Of a stretch of DNA of 64,000 nucleotides, positions 16,886 to 25,553 are shown in pieces (the stretch's first letter is position 1; each line of letters begins with the position of its first letter). The stretch comes from an uncultured Oscillospiraceae bacterium (lineage in GTDB: Bacteria > Bacillota > Clostridia > Oscillospirales > Ruminococcaceae). The stretch is from NCBI GenBank assembly GCA_900548355.1, contig URKR01000005.1:69327-133326 (forward strand), read 5' to 3'. The translations under genes were made by a program, and so were the position numbers. A model generated the notes under the pieces. That model did no database searches. It had not been told where the DNA came from and saw only the letters and a program-made list of their open reading frames with translations.

Positions 16886-18088
16886 ATGATAAAAAAGATC
16901 TTTGCGCTGGCGGTGTGCTGGGCAGTGTGTTTAGCCGCAGTGCTGCCGGCGCGGGCGCTGGATGTTACGCCTGCCAACGACACAACTTTTGACCTGCCGT
17001 GTCAGGCTGCGATCCTGATCGATCAGGATTCCGGCACGGTACTTTATGAAAAGAACGCCGATGAGCAGCGGCCCATTGCTTCCATTACCAAGGTGATGAC
17101 GTTGCTTCTGACCTTTGAAGCGCTGGAAAACGGACGGATCGCACGGGATGAGTACGTTCCGGTTTCGGAGCATGCCTACAGCATGGGCGGCAGCCAGATT
17201 TGGCTGGAACCAGGCGAGAAGATGACGCTGGACGATATGCTCAAGGCAATCTGCATTTCAAGCGCCAATGATGCGGCGGTGGCGGTAGCAGAGTATGTCG
17301 GCGGCAGCGAGGCCGCCTTTGTGGCGGCAATGAATGAAAAAGCCGCTGCACTTGGCATGACCAACACCCATTTTGAAAATGCATGCGGGTTGGATGCGCC
17401 GGGACATCTTTCCAGCGCGCGTGATGTTGCGATCATGAGCCGAGAAATGCTGCTGCACCATGCCGAGGTGGCGGATTACTGCACAATCTGGACCGATACG
17501 CTGCGCGGCGGGGAAACACAGCTTGTCAACACCAACAAACTGCTGCAGCGCTACAACGGCATCACCGGGCTGAAAACCGGCACAACCGGCCAGGCGGGGG
17601 TCTGCATTTCGGCCAGCGCTGAGAGGGACGGCCTCCGGCTGATTGCGGTGGTGCTGGGGGCGGCTTCGGGGGAGGAGCGCTTTGAGGCGGCCACTGCGCT
17701 GCTTGATTACGGGTTTGCCTACTTTGAAAACGTGCAGGCGCCGCTGCCGCAGGACGCACCCCGGCAGATTGCCGTTACCCATGGCATGGAAACCGCCATT
17801 GACCTGGAATACACAACGCCTGGGCAGTATCTGATGTACCGCGGGCAAAACGCTTCGCTGCGCACCGAAATTGAATTGCCGCAGAACCTGGCGGCACCGG
17901 TGCAGGCGGGACAACAGGTTGGAACCGTGAAAGTTTTGTGCGAGGAGGAAGAGGTGGACTCCTGCCCGATTCTGGCATCGGGTGACGTAGCGGCGCGTAG
18001 TTTTGCTGGTTGCTTTTGTCGGCTTGCCGAGGCGCTTCGCCCGGAATGCGAAAATTTTGTGCAAAACATAGGAAGTGAAGGGCGTTAA
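16886..18088 (+). CDS. D-alanyl-D-alanine carboxypeptidase (DacF/PBP5 type)
   Basis: 400 residues with a cleaved signal peptide (IKKIFALAVCWAVCLAAVLPARA). The three serine-peptidase motifs are present: SITK (S66, K69), SSAND, and KTGTTGQ. The C-terminal beta domain and a final helix that would attach to the membrane complete the family build. The enzyme trims the last D-Ala of peptidoglycan stem peptides outside the membrane. In sporulating Firmicutes several paralogues exist (DacA, DacB, DacF) and the sequence alone does not decide which this is. Ribosome site GAGGGAGG precedes ATG 16886. Confidence 0.9.
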   Translation: MIKKIFALAVCWAVCLAAVLPARALDVTPANDTTFDLPCQAAILIDQDSGTVLYEKNADEQRPIASITKVMTLLLTFEALENGRIARDEYVPVSEHAYSMGGSQIWLEPGEKMTLDDMLKAICISSANDAAVAVAEYVGGSEAAFVAAMNEKAAALGMTNTHFENACGLDAPGHLSSARDVAIMSREMLLHHAEVADYCTIWTDTLRGGETQLVNTNKLLQRYNGITGLKTGTTGQAGVCISASAERDGLRLIAVVLGAASGEERFEAATALLDYGFAYFENVQAPLPQDAPRQIAVTHGMETAIDLEYTTPGQYLMYRGQNASLRTEIELPQNLAAPVQAGQQVGTVKVLCEEEEVDSCPILASGDVAARSFAGCFCRLAEALRPECENFVQNIGSEGR

Positions 18089-18092
18089 ACGC

Positions 18093-18121
18093 TTGACAAG
18101 CCCGGTCGGAAACGGTATGAT
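18093..18121 (+). promoter_or_regulatory. Promoter of pgi
   Basis: TTGACA (18093-18098), 17-bp spacer, TATGAT (18116-18121). Strong housekeeping-type promoter 33 bp before the start codon. Confidence 0.85.
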
Positions 18122-18153
18122 GGAACTATCAAAAATAAAAGGAGGAGCGAACG

Positions 18154-19488
18154 ATGAGTGTCAAATATAATGGCAAGCATCTGGCAAAATTCATCCGTCC
18201 TGAAGAATATGAAGCGATCTTTCCGCAGGTCGAGCTCGCCCATCGGCAGCTGGAAACCAAAACCGGCGCCGGCAACGATTTTTTGGGCTGGCTCGACCTG
18301 CCTGTCAATTATGACAAAGAAGAGTTTGCCCGCATTCAGCAGGCGGCCGAAAAGATCCGCGCAGATTCCGACGTACTGCTCGTTGCAGGCATTGGCGGTT
18401 CGTACCTGGGTGCGCGCGCCGTGGTGGAAGCCGTCAAGGGCCAGTATCACAACGAAGTGGGCGACGGCCTGAAGATCTATTTCTGCGGCAACACCATTTC
18501 GCCGACCGCGCTGAACGACATCATTGCGCTGACCAAAGGCAAACGTTTTTCGATCAACGTAATTTCCAAGTCTGGTACCACAACCGAGACAGCGCTCGCA
18601 TTCCGCGTTCTGCGCAAGCTTCTGGAAGATTCTGTCGGCGCCGAAGAGGCGAACCGCCGAATCTATGCCACAACGGACCGCGCCCGCGGTACCCTCAAAC
18701 AGCTGGCGGACGCGCAGGGCTGGCCGACCTTTGTGGTGCCGGATGATGTCGGGGGACGCTATTCGGTGCTGACGGCTGTAGGCCTTCTGCCGATTGCCTG
18801 CGCCGGTATCGACATTGAAGCCCTGATGAAGGGCGCCGCCGATGCGCGTGAACAGTTCAGCGCCTGCAGCATGGATAACGACGCCTACCGCTATGCAATG
18901 ACGCGCAACATCCTGTACCGTAAGGGCAAGAAGGTTGAGACACTGGCTGCTTTCGAGCCTGATTTTACCATGATGAATGAATGGTACAAGCAGCTTTTTG
19001 GCGAAAGCGAAGGCAAGGATCAGAAAGGCTTGATGCCGACAAGCTGCATCTTCTCGACCGACCTGCACTCAATGGGGCAGTTCCTGCAGGATGGCAGCCG
19101 CACGATGTTTGAAACTTATGTCGATATCAAGGAAACCCGTGAAGATTTCTTCATCCCGGAGCTGGAAGGCAACTTTGACGGGCTGAACTTCCTGGCAAAT
19201 CAGAATATGTCGGTGGTCAACCGCAAAGCGATGGAGGGCACGATTCTGGCCCATACCGACGGCGGTGTTCCCCTCGGCGTAATCGAAGTGGACAAGCTGG
19301 ACGCGTACAATGTCGGCAGCCTGATCTATTTCTTCTGGAAAGCCTGCGCGGTGTCCGGCTACCTGCTTTCGGTCAACCCGTTCGACCAGCCTGGTGTTGA
19401 AAGCTACAAAAAGAATATGTTTGCATTGCTGGGCAAGCCCGGGTATGAATCCCAGAAAGCAGAACTTGAAGCAAAGCTGAACAACTGA
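18154..19488 (+). CDS. pgi: Glucose-6-phosphate isomerase
   Basis: 444 residues, the short Firmicute form. It interconverts glucose 6-phosphate and fructose 6-phosphate in glycolysis. Diagnostic segments are [15 protein letters not shown] (phosphate loop), [15 protein letters not shown], and [28 protein letters not shown] precedes ATG 18154. It has its own strong promoter. Together with glgP and the GH13 enzyme further right it supplies the route from glycogen or starch products to glycolysis. Confidence 0.96.
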   Translation: MSVKYNGKHLAKFIRPEEYEAIFPQVELAHRQLETKTGAGNDFLGWLDLPVNYDKEEFARIQQAAEKIRADSDVLLVAGIGGSYLGARAVVEAVKGQYHNEVGDGLKIYFCGNTISPTALNDIIALTKGKRFSINVISKSGTTTETALAFRVLRKLLEDSVGAEEANRRIYATTDRARGTLKQLADAQGWPTFVVPDDVGGRYSVLTAVGLLPIACAGIDIEALMKGAADAREQFSACSMDNDAYRYAMTRNILYRKGKKVETLAAFEPDFTMMNEWYKQLFGESEGKDQKGLMPTSCIFSTDLHSMGQFLQDGSRTMFETYVDIKETREDFFIPELEGNFDGLNFLANQNMSVVNRKAMEGTILAHTDGGVPLGVIEVDKLDAYNVGSLIYFFWKACAVSGYLLSVNPFDQPGVESYKKNMFALLGKPGYESQKAELEAKLNN

Positions 19489-19548
19489 TCCCGCAAATAA
19501 AATGCCTGTACCCGCAGGCGTTGCCATAGATTGAAGGAGGCACGCAAA

Positions 19549-19953
19549 ATGATCAAACTCATCGTAGGCGCCAAAGGCTCCGGCAAGACCAAGACCCTCA
19601 TTGATATGATCAATGAGGCAACCAAGACCAGCGCCGGCAACATCGTCGTGATTGAAAAGTCGATGAAGCTGACCACTGAAATCAACCACAAAGCCCGTCT
19701 GCTTGATGTGGACGAATATGACATCAGCGGCGCGCAGATGTTTTATGGGTTCGTGGCCGGTGTGCTGGCCGGCAACTATGATATCACCGAGCTTTTCGTC
19801 GATGGTCTGCTGAAGGTTGTGGATCACAACATGGATGAAGCGGCCAAGGTGCTGGCAGAGATTGATAAGATCACGGCCAACAATGTCGAAGTTGTGGTGA
19901 CTGTTTCCGCCAATGCGGATGACCTCCCGCCGGAAATCAAAAAGTACCTGTAA
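19549..19953 (+). CDS. Small P-loop protein of unknown function
   Basis: 134 residues with a clear Walker A motif right at the start (VGAKGSGKTKT, residues 5-15) and an alpha/beta pattern with IVVIEKS and a late EVVVTVSAN strand. The rest of a normal P-loop ATPase (long Walker B, sensor) is not evident. GAAGGAGGC precedes ATG 19549. It stands alone between pgi and a terminator, 60 bp after pgi, and may share its transcript. I do not recognise a function; single-domain nucleotide-binding proteins of this size are common in Clostridia. It could be an ATP- or GTP-sensing accessory factor. Confidence 0.7.
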   Translation: MIKLIVGAKGSGKTKTLIDMINEATKTSAGNIVVIEKSMKLTTEINHKARLLDVDEYDISGAQMFYGFVAGVLAGNYDITELFVDGLLKVVDHNMDEAAKVLAEIDKITANNVEVVVTVSANADDLPPEIKKYL

Positions 19954-19964
19954 ACAGGGTTGTG

Positions 19965-19997
19965 CGGGGCAGGGCCGGGGGCTCTGCCCCGTTTTTT
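19965..19997 (+). terminator. Terminator after the P-loop gene
   Basis: Stem CGGGGCAG (19965-19972) with CTGCCCCG (19984-19991) followed by six T. Confidence 0.88.
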
Positions 19998-20050
19998 ATG
20001 ACGCAAGGCGAATTCTTCAAATTTTTCTTGCGGTTTTTGTAAGATTTGTG

Positions 20051-20079
20051 TTGACAAGGGCACCTGACTTGTGTATACT
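20051..20079 (+). promoter_or_regulatory. Promoter of the DUF177-rpmF operon
   Basis: TTGACA (20051-20056), 17-bp spacer, TATACT (20074-20079), about 20 nt before the start codon. Confidence 0.88.
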
Positions 20080-20105
20080 AGATAGGCAACCTTTTGAGGT
20101 GAAGT

Positions 20106-20606
20106 ATGCAATTTGATCTGAGAAACTTTTTGCTGAACGCAAAAGTGCCTTATACCGCACAGTTTTCCGCTGACTTTTCCGCGGAAGATTTTGGCGGTTC
20201 CAGTGTGTCGGCCCCGGTATCGTGTGTTTTTACCGCCACGCCAACTATGGAAGGCGCAACATTGACATTGCAGGTCCAGGCCGTCGCCAACGGGGAATGC
20301 GCCCGTTGCCTGGCGCCAGTGGAACAGACTTATGACTTCACAAGAACCTATACCGTTCGTCCGCGGGAGCTTGACGACCCCGATTTCGAATTGCCGCTGG
20401 ATGAGAAGGGTTGCTTGAATGTGCGGGAGCTCGCTTATCAGGAATTGATTTTTGAGATCCCGCGGGTGCTGCTGTGCAGCGCCGATTGTCTTGGCCTATG
20501 CCCCATCTGCGGCAAGCGCAGGGTGGAAGGCTGTCACTGCCGGCTCACCCAGGAAGAATCCCCCGTAGATGCAAGGCTTAGCATACTAAAACAACTGCTT
20601 AGTTGA
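20106..20606 (+). CDS. YceD/DUF177 family protein
   Basis: 166 residues. DUF177 (YceD) proteins are needed for normal 23S rRNA accumulation in other bacteria and almost always precede rpmF, as here (25 bp gap). The protein has two Cys clusters: a CARC pair in GECARCLAPVEQ and CSADCLGLCPICGKR...CHC near the C-terminus, which suggests zinc binding. The middle has the family's RPRELDDPDFELP and VRELAYQEL segments. A TTTTGAGGTG ribosome site lies before ATG 20106. Confidence 0.9.
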   Translation: MQFDLRNFLLNAKVPYTAQFSADFSAEDFGGSSVSAPVSCVFTATPTMEGATLTLQVQAVANGECARCLAPVEQTYDFTRTYTVRPRELDDPDFELPLDEKGCLNVRELAYQELIFEIPRVLLCSADCLGLCPICGKRRVEGCHCRLTQEESPVDARLSILKQLLS

Positions 20607-20631
20607 AATTTCACCAAGGAGGTGCTATAAA

Positions 20632-20820
20632 ATGGCAGTACCCAAGAGAAAGCAGTCCAAAGCCCGTCGCGACAAGCGCCGCTCCAATGTCTGGAAGCTG
20701 GAAGCTCCTACGCTGGTGAAATGTCCTCAGTGCGGCGAGCTGAAGGTGCCCCATCAGGTTTGTGGCAAGTGCGGTTATTATAAGGGCCGCGAAGTCGTGA
20801 AGGTCAGCAAGGACGCCTGA
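20632..20820 (+). CDS. rpmF: 50S ribosomal protein L32
   Basis: 62 residues, the normal length. It has the conserved start AVPKRKQSKARRDKRRSN and a zinc ribbon with CPQC and CGKC, i.e. the zinc-containing (C+) form. Co-transcribed with DUF177 from the promoter at 20051. CCAAGGAGGTG precedes ATG 20632. Confidence 0.97.
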   Translation: MAVPKRKQSKARRDKRRSNVWKLEAPTLVKCPQCGELKVPHQVCGKCGYYKGREVVKVSKDA

Positions 20821-20861
20821 TTGCGCCCGCGTTCGGTCTTTTTCGCAACGATCAGAAAGCA

Positions 20862-20890
20862 GGGGAGGGGGCTTGTGCCCTCTCTTTTTT
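20862..20890 (+). terminator. Terminator after rpmF
   Basis: G-rich arm (20862-20871) pairs with GCCCTCTC (20877-20884), followed by six T. Confidence 0.7.
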
Positions 20891-20964
20891 GTTGCCAAAA
20901 CGGTTGGTATTTTGTTTTGCTGCATGATATAATAAGAACAACCGTCCCGGAAAGGAGGAAACCG

Positions 20965-22299
20965 ATGCCTTTGCAGGTGCAACAGATTGCAGAAGGCTCA
21001 ACCGCGCAGCGGCTGGGTTTGCGGGTGGGGTCTACACTCGTTTCCATTGACGGCAACCCGCTTCATGACGCGCTCGACTATCAGTTTTATACTGCGGCGG
21101 AACATTTTGTCCTCACTGTCTGTGAGAATGGCGTTCAGCGGCAGGTTGAAGTCACAAAACCGGAGTATGAACCCTTCGGCTGCGATTTCAAAACCTACCT
21201 CGGGGATGAAAAGCACAGTTGTGACAACCACTGTATGTTCTGCTTTATTGACCAGCTGCCGCCCGGAATGCGCGAGCCGCTCTATTTTAAGGATGATGAT
21301 GAGCGGCTCTCCTTCCTGTACGGCAACTATATCACGATGACCAACCTCAGTGATGAAGAAGTCGAGCGGATTGTGAAGATGCATATCAGCCCGATCTTCA
21401 TCTCCGTGCACACGACAAACCCGGCGCTTCGGGTGCGGATGATGGCCAACAAACGGGCGGCGGAAACGCTGCGTTACCTGGATGTCTTTGCCAAGGGCGG
21501 CATTGAGATGAACTGCCAGATTGTTTTGTGCCGTGGGATCAACGATGGAAATGAACTGCGCCGCACGCTGGATGATCTGCTGGCATTGCGTCCGCAGGTG
21601 GGCAGCATTGCGGTTGTGCCGGCCGGGGTGACAGCGTACCGTGACAAGCTGTTCAAACTTGAGGCCTACGACGCCGAAACGGCAGCTGAAGCGCTTGCGA
21701 TTATGGAAGAATACAGCCATCGCTGCCGGAAAACCTATGGCCGCAGCATTGTATATCCGAGTGATGAATGGTATCTGACGGCCGGTCGCCCGATTCCGCC
21801 GGCAGATTTTTATGATGAATTTGCCCAGCTCGAGGATGGCGTCGGCATGTGGCGGCGCTACCACGATACTTTTTTGGAAGAGCTTGCTCGCCCGCGCCGC
21901 CTGGTGATTCCCCGTAAGCTGGATGTTGTTACCGGTACGCTCGCCGCGCCGCTGATTGCACAGATGGCGCAGGCTGTTGGGCGGCGTTACCCTGGGGTAC
22001 GGGTCTTTGTCCACCCCATCGAAAACCGCTTTTTTGGCGGCAATGTCAGCGTGGCAGGCCTGGTTACCGCCACGGATATTATTGACCAATGCAAGGGCCG
22101 TCTGCATAGCCGTGTTCTGGCTGTGCCGCAGGTGATGCTGCAGGACGAGGGCGACCGTTTTTTGGATGATATCACGCTGCCGCAGCTCGGCGAAGCGCTG
22201 GGGTGCCAGGCAGTCTCGATTCCGACGGATGGCGCCGGCTGCTGCCGGGCTTATCTGGGAACGCGGGTTTTGAAAGCTGCGCGTGCCGCGCAAACCTAA
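20965..22299 (+). CDS. DUF512 radical SAM protein with PDZ domain
   Basis: 444 residues. The N-terminus forms a PDZ-like domain (AQRLGLRVGSTLVSIDGNPL). A radical-SAM motif with three Cys follows (CDNHCMFCFIDQLPPGMR), then the family segment FKDDDERLSFLYGNYITMTNL, and a C-terminal DUF512 domain. The enzyme should bind a [4Fe-4S] cluster and cleave SAM; the substrate is unknown. This family commonly sits next to der in Clostridia, as here (der starts 14 bp downstream), hinting at a role in ribosome or RNA maturation. ATG 20965 is chosen for AAAGGAGG 8 bp upstream. TATAAT at 20928 is a probable -10. Confidence 0.9.
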   Translation: MPLQVQQIAEGSTAQRLGLRVGSTLVSIDGNPLHDALDYQFYTAAEHFVLTVCENGVQRQVEVTKPEYEPFGCDFKTYLGDEKHSCDNHCMFCFIDQLPPGMREPLYFKDDDERLSFLYGNYITMTNLSDEEVERIVKMHISPIFISVHTTNPALRVRMMANKRAAETLRYLDVFAKGGIEMNCQIVLCRGINDGNELRRTLDDLLALRPQVGSIAVVPAGVTAYRDKLFKLEAYDAETAAEALAIMEEYSHRCRKTYGRSIVYPSDEWYLTAGRPIPPADFYDEFAQLEDGVGMWRRYHDTFLEELARPRRLVIPRKLDVVTGTLAAPLIAQMAQAVGRRYPGVRVFVHPIENRFFGGNVSVAGLVTATDIIDQCKGRLHSRVLAVPQVMLQDEGDRFLDDITLPQLGEALGCQAVSIPTDGAGCCRAYLGTRVLKAARAAQT

Positions 22300-22313
22300 A
22301 AGGAGGGATGAGT

Positions 22314-23645
22314 ATGGCAAAACCCATTGTGGCGATTGTTGGACGGCCCAACGTGGGCAAATCCACCATCTTCAACAAATTGACCGGCCAGCGCATCGCG
22401 ATTGTTGAGGATACCCCGGGCGTGACCAGGGACCGTATCTTTTGCGAATGTGAGTGGACGGGACATAGCTTTTTGCTGGTGGACACCGGGGGTATTGAAC
22501 CGCATATTGATGATGGTTTGCTCGCCCATATGCGCCAGCAAGCGCAAATTGCGATTGATTCGGCTGACTGTATCATTATGGTGGCGGATCTTCGTTCCGG
22601 TGTGACCCCGCAGGACCGTGAAGTGGCAAGCATGCTGATGCGCAGCGGCAAACCGGTGGTGCTGGCGGTTAATAAATGCGACAAGGTTGGCGAGCCGCCA
22701 CTGGAACTTTATGATTTTTATTCGTTGGGAATTGGGGAACTGATCCCGGTTTCTGGCGTTCATGGGCATGGCACCGGGGATTTGCTGGATGCAGTGTGCG
22801 CTCACCTGCAATTTGGGGAAGAACAGCCCGGGGAGGATGACCGCATACCGGTTGCGGTGATCGGCCGCCCCAATGTGGGAAAATCCAGCCTGATCAACCG
22901 TATCCTTGGGGAGGACCGCCTGATTGTGGCCAATGAGGCCGGTACGACCCGCGATGCCATTGATACCGAGGTGGAGAACCAGTACGGACGATTTATCTTT
23001 ACCGACACCGCCGGCCTGCGCAAAAAAGGCAAGGTCGAAGAAGGAGTTGAGCGGTTCAGTGTGCTGCGTAGCCTCGCCGCGGTGGAGCGCAGCCGTGTCT
23101 GCGTGATTATGATTGACGCGACGGTCGGCTTTACCGAACAGGATTCCAAGGTGGCCGGTTATGCCCATGAACAGGGTAAAGGCTGCATCATTGCGGTAAA
23201 CAAGTGGGATGCGGTTGAAAAGGATACCTATACGATGGACCGCATGCGCAAGGAGCTGGAAGAAGCCTTCAGCTTTATGTCCTACGCGCCGATTCTTTTC
23301 ATCAGCGCAAAAACCGGCCAGCGGCTGGACAAGCTGTTTGAACTGATCCATTTTGTGGATGTGCAAAACGGAACCCGTATTCCGACCGGCGCGCTCAATG
23401 AAATGCTGGCGAGGGCAACGGCCCGGGTACAGCCGCCTTCGGATAAAGGCAAGCGGCTCAAGATCTTCTACATAACCCAGAGTTCTACCCGCCCGCCGAC
23501 ATTCGTATGCTTTGTCAACCAAAAAGCGCTGTTCCATTTTTCGTATCAACGTTATATTGAAAATCAGATCCGTGAAAATTTTGGCCTGACCGGTACGCCG
23601 ATGCGCCTGCTGGTGCGCGAACACGGCGACGGTTCGGCGCGCTGA
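22314..23645 (+). CDS. der: Ribosome biogenesis GTPase Der (EngA)
   Basis: 443 residues with two tandem GTPase domains, unique to Der. The G1 loops are GRPNVGKST and GRPNVGKSS, the G3 motifs DTGG and DTAG, and the G4 motifs NKCD and NKWD. The C-terminal KH-like domain follows (THPPTF-type end, RPPTFVCFVNQ). It acts in maturation of the 50S subunit. The third of three in-frame ATGs (22314) has the best distance to AAAGGAGG. It is followed by plsY after 18 bp. Confidence 0.97.
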   Translation: MAKPIVAIVGRPNVGKSTIFNKLTGQRIAIVEDTPGVTRDRIFCECEWTGHSFLLVDTGGIEPHIDDGLLAHMRQQAQIAIDSADCIIMVADLRSGVTPQDREVASMLMRSGKPVVLAVNKCDKVGEPPLELYDFYSLGIGELIPVSGVHGHGTGDLLDAVCAHLQFGEEQPGEDDRIPVAVIGRPNVGKSSLINRILGEDRLIVANEAGTTRDAIDTEVENQYGRFIFTDTAGLRKKGKVEEGVERFSVLRSLAAVERSRVCVIMIDATVGFTEQDSKVAGYAHEQGKGCIIAVNKWDAVEKDTYTMDRMRKELEEAFSFMSYAPILFISAKTGQRLDKLFELIHFVDVQNGTRIPTGALNEMLARATARVQPPSDKGKRLKIFYITQSSTRPPTFVCFVNQKALFHFSYQRYIENQIRENFGLTGTPMRLLVREHGDGSAR

Positions 23646-23663
23646 CAGAGTAAGGAGGAATCA

Positions 23664-24323
23664 ATGTCGATGCAACTGGTTTTGGCTTGTGTGCTGGCCG
23701 CGCTGGCGGGGTATCTGTGCGGCAGCGTAGTATTTGGCATCCTGATCTCGAAGGTCTTTTGCCATGATGATGTGCGTACCCATGGCAGCGGCAGCGCCGG
23801 TATGACCAATATGCTGCGCACCTATGGCGCGGCCGCCGGGGCGGCTACTGCGATTGGCGACGTGGCGAAAGGCGCGGTTGCCGTCTTTATTGGCGAATGG
23901 CTGTTTGCGCAGCTGGTGCCCAACTTAGACCCGGCGTGCGGCGCCTATCTTGCGGCAATCTTTGCAGCGATCGGCCACATGAAGCCGGCGTGGTTCGGGT
24001 TTAAGGGCGGCAAAGGGGTGCTGGTTTGCGGGGGCGCGATTTTAGCGCTGCAGCCGCTCGTCTTTGTGCTGCTGCTTGTCATTTTCCTGATCGAATTTGC
24101 CATTACCCGCATTGTTTCGCTTGGCAGTATCATTCTGGCCGTGCTGTACCCGATCCTGACCGTTTGTTACTGGGTTTGGCAGGGGGCCAGCGTGCCGACT
24201 GTTGTGTTCATCGGGGTATGCAGTGTGCTGATGGCTGCGATGGTTATCTATATGCACCGTTCCAACATCCAGCGCCTGCGTGACGGAACCGAATACCGCT
24301 TTGGCGAAAAGAAGAAACAGTAA
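23664..24323 (+). CDS. plsY: Glycerol-3-phosphate acyltransferase
   Basis: 219 residues with about five membrane helices. PlsY transfers an acyl group from acyl-phosphate to glycerol 3-phosphate, the first step of membrane phospholipid synthesis. The motifs GSGSAGMTNMLRTYG (GSGNxGxTN-like, with Met for the usual Ala), HMKPAWFGFKGGKG, and a late IYMHRSNIQRL are those of the family. GTAAGGAGG precedes ATG 23664. The der-plsY pairing is common in Firmicutes. Confidence 0.93.
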   Translation: MSMQLVLACVLAALAGYLCGSVVFGILISKVFCHDDVRTHGSGSAGMTNMLRTYGAAAGAATAIGDVAKGAVAVFIGEWLFAQLVPNLDPACGAYLAAIFAAIGHMKPAWFGFKGGKGVLVCGGAILALQPLVFVLLLVIFLIEFAITRIVSLGSIILAVLYPILTVCYWVWQGASVPTVVFIGVCSVLMAAMVIYMHRSNIQRLRDGTEYRFGEKKKQ

Positions 24324-24329
24324 TAATAT

Positions 24330-24374
24330 AAAGCAAACAGGCCATTCTGTCACACAGGATGGCCTGTTTGCTTT
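24330..24374. terminator. Bidirectional terminator between plsY and the oxidase gene
   Basis: A 16-bp perfect stem (24330-24345 with 24359-24374) starting with AAAGCAAACAGG, between convergent genes. Confidence 0.88.
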
Positions 24375-24395
24375 ACTGCACGCTTTTTGAAATGC

Positions 24396-25409
24396 TCACA
24401 GCCGTACCATATCCCGGCTGATCTCGGCAAGGGTATGCGCGCCGCACATTGTCATGGTATCGGCAAGCTCGGCTTGCAGCTGATCCACATAGGCCTGCAC
24501 GCCGGCAGCACCGCCTCCGTACACGGCTGTGACGAACGGGCGTGCGATCAGTACAGCATCGGCTCCCAGAGCCAGTGCGCGGAATACATCCAACCCGCTG
24601 CGGATGCCGCCATCAACCAAAACAAGTGCCCTGCCGTTTACGGCTGCGGCAATCTCGGGCAGAACCTCTGCTGTGGCGGGGGTGCCATCCAGCACCCGAC
24701 CGCCATGGTTTGAAACGACGATACCGGCGGCTCCCGCCTGGATTGCTTTTTCAGCGCCACGGGCGGTCATAATCCCTTTGACAAGAAACGGTACGTTGGC
24801 ATCGCTGATGATCTGTGCCAGTTCTTCAACTGTTTTGCTGCCGGCCGGCGGGTTCAGATTCTTAAGGAAAGGCAATCCGGCGGCATCAATGTCCATAGCA
24901 ACAGCGAACGCTTTGGAAGCACGCACCAGCGCCATCTTTTTGTCCACCGTGTCGGCGTCCCAAGGCTTGACGGTAGGGATACCAAAGCCGTCAGCCGCCT
25001 TTACAGCGCCGCAGGCGGCTTCCATAACGGCCGGGTTGGTACCATCACCGGTAAAGGCCAGAATCCCGGCGTCCCGGCAAGCCGGTACGAGGATATCGTT
25101 GTAGGCAATGTCATCGTATTTGCGGCCGTAATGCAGCTGTACAGCCCCGACAGGGCCGGCAAACACCGGCAGCCGAAAGCTATGTCCGAGCAGTGTGCAG
25201 CGGGTATCCGGCTCGCCGCCGGCGCAGATGGTATCCATCTGGACGCGCACGGCTTGCCAGGCCTGGTAGTTGCGGATGGCGGTGTCACCCACGCCTTTGG
25301 CGCCGGGGCCGGGAATGGTGCCGCGGCAGCCGCGGCCATCACAGACCGGGCAGGCTTTGCAGGGGCCCATCTGGCCGCGCGCCTGTTCCAAAACGTCGTT
25401 GTATGTCAT
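24396..25409 (-). CDS. FMN-dependent alpha-hydroxy-acid oxidase/dehydrogenase
   Basis: 337 residues with the FMN-binding TIM barrel of the lactate oxidase / glycolate oxidase family. The active-site segments are LVKGIMT (Lys), SNHGGRVLD (His and Arg), LVDGGIRSG and ALGADAVLIARP (phosphate site). Unlike classical members it has a Cys-rich N-terminal segment, GPCKACPVCDGRGC, with four Cys in 12 residues, which could bind iron-sulfur or zinc. In an anaerobe an oxidase using O2 is unlikely to be its main role; another acceptor is plausible. The substrate is unknown. ATG 25409 follows AAAGGAGAG. Confidence 0.85.
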   Translation of the reverse strand: MTYNDVLEQARGQMGPCKACPVCDGRGCRGTIPGPGAKGVGDTAIRNYQAWQAVRVQMDTICAGGEPDTRCTLLGHSFRLPVFAGPVGAVQLHYGRKYDDIAYNDILVPACRDAGILAFTGDGTNPAVMEAACGAVKAADGFGIPTVKPWDADTVDKKMALVRASKAFAVAMDIDAAGLPFLKNLNPPAGSKTVEELAQIISDANVPFLVKGIMTARGAEKAIQAGAAGIVVSNHGGRVLDGTPATAEVLPEIAAAVNGRALVLVDGGIRSGLDVFRALALGADAVLIARPFVTAVYGGGAAGVQAYVDQLQAELADTMTMCGAHTLAEISRDMVRL

Positions 25410-25553
25410 CACAATTCTCTCCTTTGGGCGGGCAGATTACCGCGCTTTTATTTATTGTACCGCGTTTGCAGGACCGGCGCAAGGGCGGCCTTTTCTTTTA
25501 TGGAAAAATGTGGTATGCTGAAAACGGTATTTTGCAAAGGGAGGAAGATCCTA

